A stretch of DNA of 64,000 nt from Oscillospiraceae bacterium. GTDB lineage: Bacteria > Bacillota > Clostridia > Oscillospirales > UBA929. Below, one piece after another: positions 53,709 to 62,868 of the stretch. The notes under the pieces were generated by a model, which made no database searches, had not been told where the DNA came from, and saw only the letters and a list, made by a program, of their open reading frames with translations. The stretch spans positions 1 through 64,000 of the forward strand of contig WRKO01000010.1 in NCBI GenBank assembly GCA_009782215.1. The letters are read 5' to 3'. A program made the translations under genes and the position numbers. Numbering within the stretch: the stretch's first letter is position 1; every line of letters starts with the position of its first letter.

Positions 53709-53952
53709 TTAACCACTCCTTTGCCTGTTCCCAAGTGTCAAAGGAATGGTAATCATCATCGGGCGGAGGTTCGCCGAGAGGTTCCGCGATGACATCGTCA
53801 ATGGGGAGCCGCCGCTGTATAACCGACTGCGTGAGAAACAGATTGACCGCCGCCGAGAGAGACATTCCCATGCTCCTGTAAAGCGTATCCGCTTCTTTTC
53901 TGATGCGGGAATCAATACGGATATTGTACGTGGTATTGTTAGACACGTTCAT
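53701..53952 (-). CDS. dinJ: DinJ/RelB-family antitoxin
   Basis: An 83-aa antitoxin with the ribbon-helix-helix start YNIRIDSRIRKEADTLYRSMGMSLSAAVN and the toxin-wrapping tail. It should bind YafQ and repress the pair's promoter. ATG 53952 has almost no spacing from GAGGTG; GTG 53946 is 6 nt away and may be the real start. A palindrome lies over the -35 of its promoter. Confidence 0.9.
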   Translation of the reverse strand: MNVSNNTTYNIRIDSRIRKEADTLYRSMGMSLSAAVNLFLTQSVIQRRLPIDDVIAEPLGEPPPDDDYHSFDTWEQAKEWLNA

Positions 53953-53964
53953 CACCTCATTCTT

Positions 53965-53993
53965 ATTATACCACGAAAACACCGCATTGTAAA
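53965..53993 (-). promoter_or_regulatory. Promoter of dinJ-yafQ
   Basis: Minus strand: TTTACA (53988-53993), 17-nt spacer, TATAAT (53965-53970). The palindrome ATTGTAAACAAT (53986-53997) covers the -35 and is a likely autoregulatory operator. Confidence 0.7.
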
Positions 53994-54023
53994 CAATAAA
54001 TCCTCAATCAACCCCGTGTGCGC

Positions 54024-54794
54024 TTACGGGCAGAAATCTTCGGGATGACTGTTTCGCAGGGTATCGGACTGCTCCGCTATGCCGATGTAGTGTTGCAGCG
54101 CAAGGGCTGCGTAGCCCGCAATCAGCGCGGTCATTTTTGAAGCGTCGCCGTTGTTTTCGCGGTAATGGCTGAAGCAGGCGTAATAGTTCGTCCTGTCTGA
54201 AAACTTGACGTTGACGGGCGGATAGCCCGCCCGCATCAGCTCAAGGTTTAGGAGCAGACGCCCCACGCGCCCGTTGCCGTCGATGAACGGGTGGATGGTT
54301 TCAAACCGCAGATGGAAAACGGCGGCTCTCTCGATGACGTGGAGCTTTTGCAGTTCCCCGCCGTACTCCATCATCAGACGTTCCATTTGCACCGGCACTT
54401 CGTAGGGCTGGCAGGGGACAAAGCCGCCGACCCTGACGGGTACGCTTCTGTACACGCCTTTATCGGATTGCCTGTCCATCAGGACGAGGGAATGTATCTC
54501 CTTGACGGTTCTTTCCGAAAGAGGGGTTTTGGTTTTGACCAAATCCTCCATGTAATAGTAAGCGTCCCTGTGTCCAATCGCTTCCAGATGATGCCGGAGC
54601 GGCTTTCCCCCGACCGTCACGCCTTCCTTCAGCACAAGCGCGGTTTCCTCCAGCGTAAGCGTGCTGCCCTCAATCGCGTTTGAGTGGTAGGTGTAGTCTA
54701 TCATAAAATCCTCGGACAGCCTGCGGACGCTTTCCGGGGATAACGGCCTAGCGTTTTTCAGCTTGCCGTGAAGCATATCAAGCTCCTCAAACAT
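54024..54794 (-). CDS. Fic-family AMP-transferase
   Basis: A 256-aa protein with the Fic motif HPFIDGNGRVGR, catalytic His first. The inhibitory motif SNAIEGS (S/TxxxE) is N-terminal at about 38-44, so it is a class II, self-inhibited Fic. Such proteins transfer AMP from ATP to target proteins. No separate antitoxin is needed. It is 16 nt from the DUF1846 gene upstream and might be read through from that operon, or carry its own promoter within it. Confidence 0.92.
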   Translation of the reverse strand: MFEELDMLHGKLKNARPLSPESVRRLSEDFMIDYTYHSNAIEGSTLTLEETALVLKEGVTVGGKPLRHHLEAIGHRDAYYYMEDLVKTKTPLSERTVKEIHSLVLMDRQSDKGVYRSVPVRVGGFVPCQPYEVPVQMERLMMEYGGELQKLHVIERAAVFHLRFETIHPFIDGNGRVGRLLLNLELMRAGYPPVNVKFSDRTNYYACFSHYRENNGDASKMTALIAGYAALALQHYIGIAEQSDTLRNSHPEDFCP

Positions 54795-54809
54795 AGCGGC
54801 GGCTCCCTC

Positions 54810-56318
54810 CTATTTGTGATACAGCTTTTTCGTTTGATACACCGGCTCGCAGGTGAGGTTGACGCCTAGGCGCTGGAGGGTTTGCTCGTCTATTCGGGAG
54901 AGCAGGACGGTGGAATGGGCTTCGCAGCCTTTGAGGGCTTCGAGCTGCTCCATCGCCCGTTCGGCGCCGGAGTTGTTGGCGTCTGCGGCGCAGATGGAGA
55001 GGGCGATTAGCACCTCGTCGGTGTGCAGACGGGGGTTTTTGTTGCCCATATGGGTGATTTTCAGATGCTGAATCGGCTCGATAATCTCCGGCGAAATGAG
55101 CTTGGCGCTCTTGGGGATATCCGCCAGCTTTTTGAGCGCGTTGAGCAGCGCCGCCGACGCCGCGCCCAGCAAATCGGAGGTCTTGCCGGTGACGACGCGC
55201 CCGTCGGGCAGCTCAATGGCAACGGCGGGTTCGCCGCCGGTCTGCTTTGAACGCGTCAGCGCCTTGCCCACCGCCGGACGGGCCTCCGCCGTCACCCCGG
55301 CCTTGGCCATTAAGGTCTCCAGACGGCCCACGGCCTCCTGCTCGCCCAGTCCTTTCCGCCATTCGGCCTGCGCTTCGTAATACCGGCGGATAATCTCCTG
55401 CTTGGACGCTTCGCATACCGCCGCGTCGTCGGCGATGCAGCGGCGGATGGTGTTGACGCCCATATCGGTCGGGCTTTTGTAGGGGGAGGCGCCTAGGATG
55501 TGCTTGAGCATATCGAATAAAACGGGAAAGCTCTCCATGTCCCGGTTGTAGCTGACGGCGATTTCCTCGTGCGCGATTTGGTGGAAGGTGTCGATGGTCA
55601 CGGTGTCGCCGAGGTCGGCGGTGGACGCCTCGTAGGCGAGGTTGACCGGATGCTCCGGCGGCAGATCCCATACGGGGAAGGTTTCATATTTGGCGTAGCT
55701 TGCCCGCAGACCGCGCCGATGCTCATGGTAGAGCTGGGACAGGCAGACCGCCATCTTGCCGCTGCCCCCGCCGGGCGCGGTGACCACCACAATGCGGCGC
55801 TCCGTCTCTATGTAATCGTTTTTGCCAAAACCGGCGTCGCTGAGGATGAGCGGGATATTTTTGGGGTAATCCTCGATGCTGTAATGCTTATAGGTGGTAA
55901 TGCTCTGCTTGCCGAGCAGCCGGATAAACTGCACGGCGGTTTCTTGGCGGGCGTATTGGGTGACGACCACCGAGCCGACATACAGCCCGATGGTGCGGAA
56001 CGCGTCCGTCAGGCGCAGGGCTTCCTGCGCGTAGGTGATGCCCGTCTCGCCCCGGCGCTTGCTCTTTTCAATGTCCTCCGCGCTGATGACGATGACAATC
56101 TCTACCTCGTCCTTCAGCCGCATCAGCATCCGCGCCTTGCTGTCCGGCTCAAATCCCGGCAGGACGCGGCTGGCATGGGTATCGTCGAAGAGCTTGCCGC
56201 CGAATTCCAGATACAGCTTGCCGCCGAATTGCTCCATCCTTTCCAGTATTTTGCCCGATTGCAGGCGGAGATATTTTTGATTGTCAAATGGGCGGCGCGA
56301 AGCGCTCATATCCATCAT
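54810..56318 (-). CDS. DUF1846 family protein
   Basis: A 502-aa protein matching the DUF1846 family: opens [36 protein letters not shown]-like and has the loop [13 protein letters not shown], a possible phosphate/nucleotide site. LGANTI-like [11 protein letters not shown] and the [16 protein letters not shown] segment are conserved. The family function is not established. Its start overlaps the mannosylglucose phosphorylase stop (ATGA), so it is the last gene of the beta-mannoside operon; a role in sugar-phosphate handling is only inference from that. Confidence 0.88.
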   Translation of the reverse strand: MMDMSASRRPFDNQKYLRLQSGKILERMEQFGGKLYLEFGGKLFDDTHASRVLPGFEPDSKARMLMRLKDEVEIVIVISAEDIEKSKRRGETGITYAQEALRLTDAFRTIGLYVGSVVVTQYARQETAVQFIRLLGKQSITTYKHYSIEDYPKNIPLILSDAGFGKNDYIETERRIVVVTAPGGGSGKMAVCLSQLYHEHRRGLRASYAKYETFPVWDLPPEHPVNLAYEASTADLGDTVTIDTFHQIAHEEIAVSYNRDMESFPVLFDMLKHILGASPYKSPTDMGVNTIRRCIADDAAVCEASKQEIIRRYYEAQAEWRKGLGEQEAVGRLETLMAKAGVTAEARPAVGKALTRSKQTGGEPAVAIELPDGRVVTGKTSDLLGAASAALLNALKKLADIPKSAKLISPEIIEPIQHLKITHMGNKNPRLHTDEVLIALSICAADANNSGAERAMEQLEALKGCEAHSTVLLSRIDEQTLQRLGVNLTCEPVYQTKKLYHK

Positions 56319-57490
56319 TCCCTTCGTCCCAGAAAAGCCAGATTTGTCTCAATCAGGCGCGCGCGCTGCCTTACGCAGGCGGCGGAGCGGAGCGCGTCGG
56401 GCGGCGTGGAAAACACATAGTCGGCCAGCCGGTCAACGGTGGTGGAGGCGACGTGCAGGCGGGTGTCGGAGGAGGCGTAGTAGATGTAGACGCTTCCGTC
56501 GATGTCCTCAATCGCGCCGTTGGTAAACAGCACGTTGCTCACATCGCCGATTCGTTCGCCGCCCTCCGGGGCAATCATGTAGCCGCCCGGCTCGGCAATC
56601 ACGCGCCACGGCTCGTTTAAGTCGGTGGCAAAGGCGTAGATGACATAGCGCAGCCCGGCGGCGGTGCTCCGTACGCCGTGGGCGATGTGAACCCAGCCGC
56701 GGCTTGTGCGGATGGGCACGGCGCCCGCGCCGTTTTTGGCTTCGGTGACGGTGTGGTAGCGCCGCGCGCTGGTGATTCGTTCCTCGCTGACGACGGCGCG
56801 GGTGATATCGGCGCAAACGCCGAACCCGATTCCGCCGCCGCTGCCCGTTTCGATGAAGCCGTCCATCGGGCGGGTGAAGAAGGCGTATTGGCCGTCAACA
56901 AAGCGTGGGAAGAGGAGGACGTTTCGCTGCTGCGGCGATTGCTCGGTGATGAGATTGGGCAGACGTTCCCATGTCTTGAGGTCTTTGGTGCGGACAATCC
57001 CGGCCGAGGCGACCGCCGCGGAGAGGTCGGGGCTGCCCCTGTCCTTGCTTTCCGAGCAGAAGAGGCCGTAAATCCAGCCGTCCTGATGCTTGGTCAGGCG
57101 CATATCGTAGACGTTGGTTTCGTCCGGCTCAGAGTCGGGCAGGACGACCGGGCGGCTCCAAAAGCGGAAGCCCTCGGTGGGGCGGCGGCTTTCGGCGATG
57201 GCAAAGAAGGATTTGCGGTCGCTGCCCTCCACCCTCGCGCAGAGATAATATTTGCCGCCCAGCTTAATCGCCCCGGAATTGAATACGGCGTTGACGCCCA
57301 GCCGCTCCATGCAGTACGGGTTGCTCTCCAGCTTGACGTCGTATTTCCAAAAGGGCGGGATGTGCTTCGCCGTCAGCACGGGGTGCCGCCAGCGGGTAAA
57401 GACGCCGTTGGTATACGGCGCGGGCGCGTTGGGGCGCCGAATCAGGCGCTCGTACACGCGCTCAAGCTTTTGGTATTCGGGATGAATCAC
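56315..57490 (-). CDS. 4-O-beta-D-mannosyl-D-glucose phosphorylase (GH130)
   Basis: A 391-aa cytoplasmic phosphorylase that splits Man-beta-1,4-Glc with phosphate into alpha-mannose-1-phosphate and glucose. The GH130 general acid Asp is in [18 protein letters not shown]. The N-terminal run from [19 protein letters not shown] is typical of subfamily GH130_1. GTG 57490 follows AAGGAGG by 8 nt and overlaps the epimerase stop (GTGA); upstream residues in frame are within the epimerase gene. It acts directly after the epimerase in the pathway. Confidence 0.9.
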   Translation of the reverse strand: MIHPEYQKLERVYERLIRRPNAPAPYTNGVFTRWRHPVLTAKHIPPFWKYDVKLESNPYCMERLGVNAVFNSGAIKLGGKYYLCARVEGSDRKSFFAIAESRRPTEGFRFWSRPVVLPDSEPDETNVYDMRLTKHQDGWIYGLFCSESKDRGSPDLSAAVASAGIVRTKDLKTWERLPNLITEQSPQQRNVLLFPRFVDGQYAFFTRPMDGFIETGSGGGIGFGVCADITRAVVSEERITSARRYHTVTEAKNGAGAVPIRTSRGWVHIAHGVRSTAAGLRYVIYAFATDLNEPWRVIAEPGGYMIAPEGGERIGDVSNVLFTNGAIEDIDGSVYIYYASSDTRLHVASTTVDRLADYVFSTPPDALRSAACVRQRARLIETNLAFLGRRE

Positions 57491-58629
57491 AGACAGTCCC
57501 TCCTTAGTATTTCCAAACACATCCGCCCGTTGTGGTACGGGCATTTCCACCCGTCAACGATGGGCATCCCCGCGTCGGTGGGTGCCCCGTCGGGGTTGAC
57601 CTCGCTCAACCATTCGGAATTTGGGCGTTTGTCGACCATTTTCTCTTCGATGAACGTCAGGATTTCCTCCGCCGCTTCCCTGTATCCCGCGTTGAGGAAT
57701 CCGACCACCGCCTCCGCCTGAACCCACCAGATGCGCCGCTCGTCCTCCTCTCCGCGCACACACTCGTTCCGCAGGGAGCCTTCGCGGAAGGCGCGGGTAT
57801 GGACGGCTTCCGCCAGAGCGCGGCAGACGGGCTGTATGCGCCGGAGCAGCGCGCCGTCCTCGAGCAGCCCGCAGCCCCACTCCACCAGCCATGACGATTC
57901 GATGTCATGGCCGTATGAGGTCAGGTCGATGAGGCTGTTCCAGTCCGCGTCGAAAAAGACCTCCTGCCGTTTCAGCGCGGGGTTGTAAATCGTATGCTCG
58001 AACCTGTCGAGCATACGGCGCATTGCGTCGGCGACGGCGGGGCTTTTGGCCGCGCGGTACAGCCCGCTGTACGCCTCAAAGACGTGCAGCAGCGTGTTCA
58101 TGGTTCGGCTTGCCATCACGCCGTTTTCGGAGAGCTTGTCGTTTTCAACCGGCAGGAAGGCGCGGTCAAACGCTTCCAGATAGCCGCCCTCGTCGCGGCA
58201 TTTGCCCTCAATCAGCTCAAACAGGTCTTCCGCCAGCCTCAGCGCGTCTTGCTCCCCGCTCGCTTGGGCGTAAGCCGAGAGGGCGTAAACGGCGAAGGCT
58301 TGGTTGTAGGTGTGCTTTGTTGTGTCGGCGGGCTTGCCGTCATAGGTCGCCGACCAGAATATGCCGCCCTGCGCTTTGTCAAGGCAGGCGCCGGTCAGAA
58401 AGCGATAGGCATGGCGCGCGTCGTCCAGCAAATCGTCCCGCCGCAAGACCATCGCGGCCTCGGAGAAAAACCACAGGATGCGGCTGTTGAGGATACAGCC
58501 CTTGTCCGCCCGCTTGTCCACCGTCAGGTCAAAGTCCACCAGACCGTAAAAGCCGCCGTAATCTTCATCGCGCAAGCCCTGCCAGAAGGGGATGACGCCG
58601 TCCAGCAGACGCGAAGCCCTGTCCTTCAT
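57487..58629 (-). CDS. Cellobiose 2-epimerase (AGE superfamily)
   Basis: A 380-aa alpha/alpha-barrel epimerase converting beta-1,4-mannobiose to mannosylglucose. [13 protein letters not shown] carries one catalytic His, [15 protein letters not shown] another; this C-terminal run separates cellobiose 2-epimerases from N-acylglucosamine epimerases. It overlaps both flanking genes by 4 bp, between the two GH130 phosphorylases, the arrangement known from beta-mannan users. Confidence 0.93.
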   Translation of the reverse strand: MKDRASRLLDGVIPFWQGLRDEDYGGFYGLVDFDLTVDKRADKGCILNSRILWFFSEAAMVLRRDDLLDDARHAYRFLTGACLDKAQGGIFWSATYDGKPADTTKHTYNQAFAVYALSAYAQASGEQDALRLAEDLFELIEGKCRDEGGYLEAFDRAFLPVENDKLSENGVMASRTMNTLLHVFEAYSGLYRAAKSPAVADAMRRMLDRFEHTIYNPALKRQEVFFDADWNSLIDLTSYGHDIESSWLVEWGCGLLEDGALLRRIQPVCRALAEAVHTRAFREGSLRNECVRGEEDERRIWWVQAEAVVGFLNAGYREAAEEILTFIEEKMVDKRPNSEWLSEVNPDGAPTDAGMPIVDGWKCPYHNGRMCLEILRRDCL

Positions 58630-59651
58630 CGTATGCCAAGCTCCGTGTCTTCCGCCGTGAGGACGCTGTGCTCTTTGATATAGGAGACGACGTCGTCCAG
58701 CGTGGTGAACGCGAGGCCCACGTAGGAGTCCGCCGCGCCGTAGTAGACGGCGATGCGCCCGGTGTCGGCGTCTTGGAGGGTGGCGCAGGGGAAGACCACG
58801 TTGGGGACAAAGCCGCGCTCCTCATACCATTCCTCCGGCGTGAGCAGGAAGCGGCGGCAGCGGTATTTGACGATGCTGGGGTTGTCGATGTCCAGAATGG
58901 CTCCGCCGATGCTGTAGACAAAGCCGTTGCAAGTGCCGGAAACGCCGTGGTAGAACATCAGCCAGCCCTCGGTCGTCTCGATGGGGGCCGCGCCGCCGCC
59001 GATTTTGACCGATTCCCACCACGCGCCGCTGCCGCGCCCCATGACGTGGCGGTGCTTGCCCCAATAGACCATATCGGGGCTTTCGCTGATGAAGATGTCG
59101 CCGAAGGGGGTATGCCCGCTGTCGCTGGGGCGGGAGAGCATGACAAAGTTGCCGTTAATCTTGCGCGGGAACAGCACGGCGTTTCGGTTAAAGGGGATAA
59201 ACGGGTTTTCAAGCCGGGTGAAGGTTTTGAAGTCGGTGGTCTTGGCCATGCCGATGGCCGCGCCGTAGAAGTCCTGACACCAGATGGCGTAGTAGGTGTC
59301 CTCCACCTTCACGAAGCGGGGGTCGTAGGCGTAATGGGGCAAAAACGGTTCGCCGTCTTCGTTGACAAAGGGAATCCGTTCGTCCTCAATCGTCCAGTTG
59401 ATGCCGTCGCCGCTCTCGCCCCAGTAGATATGCGGCACGCCGTCGGTCTGCTCGGCGCGGAAAACGCCGGCGAACCTTCCGTTGAGCGGCACCACCGCGC
59501 TGTTGAAGATTCGCGCCACCCCCGGCGCGGGGTTGCGCCCGATGACGGGGTTGTCCGAATACCGCCACAGCGGCCCTCCCTGAGGCCCCTCCGGCTTTTC
59601 CTGCCAAGGCATATTGGGAACGCCGGGCCCGATGATTTTCAAACCGCTCAT
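58626..59651 (-). CDS. Beta-1,4-mannooligosaccharide phosphorylase (GH130)
   Basis: A 341-aa phosphorylase removing terminal mannose from mannooligosaccharides as alpha-mannose-1-phosphate. It has the GH130 motifs FNSAVVPLNG, YAYDPRFVKVEDTYYAIW (general acid Asp), and HGVSGTCNGFVYSIGG. Shorter than the downstream paralogue and of the GH130_2 type. First gene of the operon, with AGAGGTG upstream of the ATG. No signal peptide, so oligosaccharides must be imported; no transporter is in this window. Confidence 0.9.
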   Translation of the reverse strand: MSGLKIIGPGVPNMPWQEKPEGPQGGPLWRYSDNPVIGRNPAPGVARIFNSAVVPLNGRFAGVFRAEQTDGVPHIYWGESGDGINWTIEDERIPFVNEDGEPFLPHYAYDPRFVKVEDTYYAIWCQDFYGAAIGMAKTTDFKTFTRLENPFIPFNRNAVLFPRKINGNFVMLSRPSDSGHTPFGDIFISESPDMVYWGKHRHVMGRGSGAWWESVKIGGGAAPIETTEGWLMFYHGVSGTCNGFVYSIGGAILDIDNPSIVKYRCRRFLLTPEEWYEERGFVPNVVFPCATLQDADTGRIAVYYGAADSYVGLAFTTLDDVVSYIKEHSVLTAEDTELGIR

Positions 59652-59681
59652 ACGCGTACACCTCTCCGTTTATGATTTACA

Positions 59682-59693
59682 TCCGCTTGCGGA
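59682..59693. promoter_or_regulatory. Palindromic operator-like site at mannoside operon +1
   Basis: TCCGCTTGCGGA, immediately downstream of the -10. Part of the 19-nt block shared with the hflX promoter. Confidence 0.6.
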
Positions 59694-59694
59694 C

Positions 59695-59723
59695 ATTATA
59701 CCATAGGCGCGGGACGGTGGCAA
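59695..59723 (-). promoter_or_regulatory. Sigma-A promoter of the beta-mannoside operon
   Basis: Minus strand: TTGCCA (59718-59723), 17-nt spacer, perfect TATAAT (59695-59700). Confidence 0.8.
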
Positions 59724-59734
59724 CCGCCCGAAAC

Positions 59735-59776
59735 GAAAAAAGAAAAATCCCCACAGCCGCATGGCCGCAAGGGATT
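59735..59776 (-). terminator. Terminator of spoIIR
   Basis: Minus strand: hairpin within 59746-59776 followed by TTTTTCTTTTTT (to 59735), about 20 nt after the spoIIR stop. Confidence 0.8.
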
Positions 59777-59794
59777 CAGCAGAGGGGGAGGGGG

Positions 59795-60415
59795 CTATCT
59801 GACGAACCAATTTTTCATGCCGCCCAGCCATTCGGCGAGCTTGAAGCGAACGGCGTAGCGTTCGTCGGCTTGGGTGATGAGCAGGATGTCGTCTTCGGTC
59901 AGGCCGGCGGCGCGGGATAAGTCGTCGGGCAGACGCTTCATGGCGGCCTCGGCGCACAGCGGGGGAAAGACCACGCACCACCAGTTTTCCCCGCCGCCGC
60001 CGTCCAGCGTCACGCGCAGGGCGGTGTACGGCCCGGCGGGCAGCGCGAAGGACGCGTATTCGCGGGTGGGGAACGGCTCGCGTTTCAGCTCGGCGGCGAC
60101 CGTTTGCCGGATGCCCTGTTCTTGCAGAAATTCGCGCAGATGCGCCTCCAGCGCGGGTATGTTCTCGGCGGCGATACGTCTGGCGTCGGCGGCGTCGGCG
60201 GCGCCGGACAGCGGCCGGGCCAGAACGGACAGCGTTTGGTCGCGTACGGCGAGCTTGACGGCTTGATCCTCCGGGCTGTCCGACGCGGCGACGACATGCA
60301 GGCGCAGCAGCCTGTCCGGCAAGCCCGCGCTTGCGGACGCGGCGGACACCATCAGCGCGACGGCCAAGCCGGCGCAGAGCGCCAGCTCCCAGACCTTGAA
60401 ACGGTTTTTTTCCAT
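59795..60415 (-). CDS. spoIIR: Stage II sporulation protein R
   Basis: A 206-aa forespore-secreted signal protein that triggers SpoIIGA to process pro-sigma-E in the mother cell. It has an N-terminal signal/membrane segment (LALCAGLAVALMVSAAS), the SpoIIR opening RLHVVAASDSPEDQAVKLAVRD, and the conserved YTALRVTLDGGGGENWWCVVFPPLC. This is direct evidence of a sporulating organism. It follows ispE by 57 nt and has a possible sigma-F promoter there. Confidence 0.93.
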   Translation of the reverse strand: MEKNRFKVWELALCAGLAVALMVSAASASAGLPDRLLRLHVVAASDSPEDQAVKLAVRDQTLSVLARPLSGAADAADARRIAAENIPALEAHLREFLQEQGIRQTVAAELKREPFPTREYASFALPAGPYTALRVTLDGGGGENWWCVVFPPLCAEAAMKRLPDDLSRAAGLTEDDILLITQADERYAVRFKLAEWLGGMKNWFVR

Positions 60416-60449
60416 GAGTTATCCCTGCCTTTTTTGAATGTGTAAGTTC

Positions 60450-60478
60450 ATTCTTGACAGGGATTGTTTTGCTTATAC
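60450..60478 (-). promoter_or_regulatory. Candidate sigma-F promoter of spoIIR
   Basis: Minus strand: GTATA (60474-60478), 15-nt spacer, GTCAAGAAT (60450-60458), close to the sigma-F pattern GTATA / GGnnAnAAT with one mismatch. It overlaps the ispE stop. Confidence 0.45.
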
Positions 60479-61276
60479 AGGTACGGTGAGAAATGTTTTT
60501 GGAAAAATCGGTTTTAATGTTTGCACGGCGTCGGCGGCTTGCGTTTCATCGTCGAAAATGCCGAAAACGGAGGGGCCGCTTCCGCTCATCAGCGCTTTGG
60601 ACGCGCCCGCCTGAAGCAGAACCTGCTTGATTTCGCCAACTTCCGGGTGGGGGTTGACGGTTTCAAAGACGTTGTCTCCCTCCCGCCGCCCGGACAGGTC
60701 AAAAAGCTGGAACATTCTAACGGTTGATACATTGATGGCCGGGACGGACAGCACAATCCAGCATTCCGGCAGCGGCGGCAGCGGCGTGAGACGCTCGCCC
60801 CGTCCCTCGGCGAGGCAGACCCCGCCGCGCAGGCAATACGGCACGTCGGAGCCCAGCTTGAGCGCAAGCTCCTGTAAGTCCGGCCTTCGGACGGCTGTCT
60901 GTACCGCCGCCCATTTGTCTAAAGCCCGCAGCACCGCCGCCGCGTCGCTTGAGCCGCCGCCAAGGCCGGCGCTGAGGGGAATACGCTTTTCGACGCGGAC
61001 GTGCGCGCTCCAGCCCCGGGCGCCCGCCGCTTCCATAAACAGCTTTACCGCGAGGGAGGTGAGATTGCCCTTACGGACGCCCGCCGCCTGCGCGGTAAAG
61101 AGACCCCGCCCCGCCTTGCAGGGCCTGAGCATGATATGCAGGTCGTCGTAAAGCGATATCGACGCCATGACCGATCGCAGGTCGTGATACCCGTCGTCCC
61201 GCTTGCCGAGCAAATCCAGCGACAGATTGATTTTCGCGGGCGCCTTCGCGCGGAGGGTAACGGGAAACCGTTTCAT
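60473..61276 (-). CDS. ispE: 4-diphosphocytidyl-2-C-methyl-D-erythritol kinase
   Basis: A 267-aa GHMP kinase of the MEP isoprenoid pathway. It has the N-terminal AKINLSLDLLGKRDDGYHDL, the ATP loop PLSAGLGGGSSDAAA, and MSGSGPSVFGIF. Its start overlaps the DUF362 gene stop by 4 bp. It indicates isoprenoid synthesis by MEP rather than mevalonate. Confidence 0.95.
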   Translation of the reverse strand: MKRFPVTLRAKAPAKINLSLDLLGKRDDGYHDLRSVMASISLYDDLHIMLRPCKAGRGLFTAQAAGVRKGNLTSLAVKLFMEAAGARGWSAHVRVEKRIPLSAGLGGGSSDAAAVLRALDKWAAVQTAVRRPDLQELALKLGSDVPYCLRGGVCLAEGRGERLTPLPPLPECWIVLSVPAINVSTVRMFQLFDLSGRREGDNVFETVNPHPEVGEIKQVLLQAGASKALMSGSGPSVFGIFDDETQAADAVQTLKPIFPKTFLTVPV

Positions 61277-62325
61277 TCAAGGGACACCGCCTTGAAGGGG
61301 CAGAACTCGTGGCAGCAGTAGCAGCGGATGCAGTCTTTTTCATTGATGACGGCTTTCCTGTCCCGGATGGCGATGCATTTTTGCGGGCAGATGCGCGCGC
61401 AGTCGCCGCAGCCCACGCAGTGGCGGAGGATGCGCGGCACGGCGTCGCCCTTGTGGCGGACGGCGGGGAGAAAATAGCGGCGGAGCGGAGCGGGGTCGTC
61501 GCCCAGCCATTCCAGCAGCGCCGGGTCGCTTGGAGCGAGACCGCGGGCGGCGGCTTCCGCGATGGTGCCGACGCTGTCCGTCCGCAGGCCCATTAAGTGG
61601 CACTGCGCCAAATCGACCGCATACGGATTCGGCCCCCCGGCGACGACGCGCAGATGCTTGGGGTCGCCGCCGGTCGGCCCGGCGCCCTCCATCCCCCACA
61701 CGCCGTCGAGAATGGAAAACCCCGGATTGACCGCTTGGCAGATGTCCACCAGCGCCCCCGCGAAATCCTCGCGCTTGGAGAATTTTCGGTGCAGCATAGG
61801 CTTCCCCGTTCCGGGAACACAGCCAAACAGGTTTTTTGAGCAGCCGGTCATGGACATCATGCCGTGCGTCTTGGCCTTGGCGGCGGAGACGACCAGCTCG
61901 GCGTCCAGCACCGGCGCGAGGAGCTTGACCTTTTGAAGAACCCGGCCGCCCGGAATGGACACCGTCCGGCTCTTGGTGTTGAAGCTCAGAACGGCGCCGC
62001 TCTGCTCGGCCGCGCCCGTCATGCCGCATTTGCCGTACAGCAGCTTCAGGACGGCCTTGCTGTGCGGCCCGCCGGTTGAGTCGATGAGGGAAACGCACGC
62101 GCCCGCCTTGACAAACGCGGCGGCAATGGCGGCCACCACCGCCGGGTGCGTCGTGACGGCGGCTTCGGGCTTTTTGGGCATAATCAGGTTGGGTTTGACG
62201 AGGACGCTTTTGCGCCCGTCCAAAATGGCCGCCGCGCCGCCGAAGCCAGCCAAAACACGGTCAACCGCCGCCTGAGCCCCGTCATATGTATCGCATTGAG
62301 CGATAAAAACACGGTTGTCCGTCAT
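61273..62325 (-). CDS. DUF362 protein with two 4Fe-4S clusters
   Basis: A 350-aa protein: an N-terminal DUF362 domain (LVKPNLIMPKKPEAAVTTHP, AKAKTHGMMSMTGCSKNLFG) and a C-terminal ferredoxin-like part with CVGCGDCARICPQKC and CIRCYCCHEFCP, enough for two clusters. DUF362 proteins are believed to be redox enzymes or maturation factors, with no settled reaction. ATG 62325 overlaps the nitroreductase stop (ATGA). The neighbouring nitroreductase could be a partner. Confidence 0.88.
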   Translation of the reverse strand: MTDNRVFIAQCDTYDGAQAAVDRVLAGFGGAAAILDGRKSVLVKPNLIMPKKPEAAVTTHPAVVAAIAAAFVKAGACVSLIDSTGGPHSKAVLKLLYGKCGMTGAAEQSGAVLSFNTKSRTVSIPGGRVLQKVKLLAPVLDAELVVSAAKAKTHGMMSMTGCSKNLFGCVPGTGKPMLHRKFSKREDFAGALVDICQAVNPGFSILDGVWGMEGAGPTGGDPKHLRVVAGGPNPYAVDLAQCHLMGLRTDSVGTIAEAAARGLAPSDPALLEWLGDDPAPLRRYFLPAVRHKGDAVPRILRHCVGCGDCARICPQKCIAIRDRKAVINEKDCIRCYCCHEFCPFKAVSLE

Positions 62326-62852
62326 GCGCCCGTACGGAAGCCGTTGAACCATGCCCGCTCGCCGAAGGGCTTTTTGGTCACATATTTCAGAGCATCGGCG
62401 GCGATTCCGATGGGCAGGAAGCAGACCAGCTCGGTGTCGGCGGGGACGCCCAGTATATCGGCCATTTTCCGCCCGATGGCGTCGGCGCCGGTCACTTGTC
62501 CCTCAACCCAGCAGCTTTGGTAGCCCAGTTCGACCGCCGCCAGCAGCATGTTTTGGATGGCCGCCGAGTAGTCCTGAACGTGGAAGCAGGTGTCCCCGTA
62601 CGCGGGGATGGCTTGGGTCAGTATGCAAATCATAGCCGGCGCATCGGCCAGCTTGGATTGAATCACGTTCCGCAGCTTTTCAAGCAGCGCCGGGTCGTCC
62701 ACAGCAATCAGGCTGGTCGTTTGCTTGTTGCAGCCCGACGGCGCCGCCAGCCCCGCCTCCATGATGGTGATAAGATCCTCCCTCGGAACCCCGGCGTCTT
62801 TGTACGCCCCACGGTAACTGGTTCTGCCCTTGATCGTGTCCAGTGTGCCCAT
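62322..62852 (-). CDS. Nitroreductase-family FMN protein
   Basis: A 176-aa flavoprotein of the nitroreductase superfamily, with RTSYRGAYKD (FMN phosphate Arg/Ser), LAAPSGCNKQ, and the C-terminal GVPADTELVCFLPIG. At 176 residues it is a compact form. The electron acceptor is unknown. It follows the transketolase by 17 nt and overlaps the DUF362 gene. Confidence 0.88.
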   Translation of the reverse strand: MGTLDTIKGRTSYRGAYKDAGVPREDLITIMEAGLAAPSGCNKQTTSLIAVDDPALLEKLRNVIQSKLADAPAMICILTQAIPAYGDTCFHVQDYSAAIQNMLLAAVELGYQSCWVEGQVTGADAIGRKMADILGVPADTELVCFLPIGIAADALKYVTKKPFGERAWFNGFRTGA

Positions 62853-62868
62853 ACTGAAACCTCCAGTT

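Noticed and set aside
54024-54794. Fic protein as a Doc-type toxin with separate antitoxin
   Set aside because: The inhibitory SxxxE motif is inside the same protein, so no Phd-like partner is expected, and none is adjacent.
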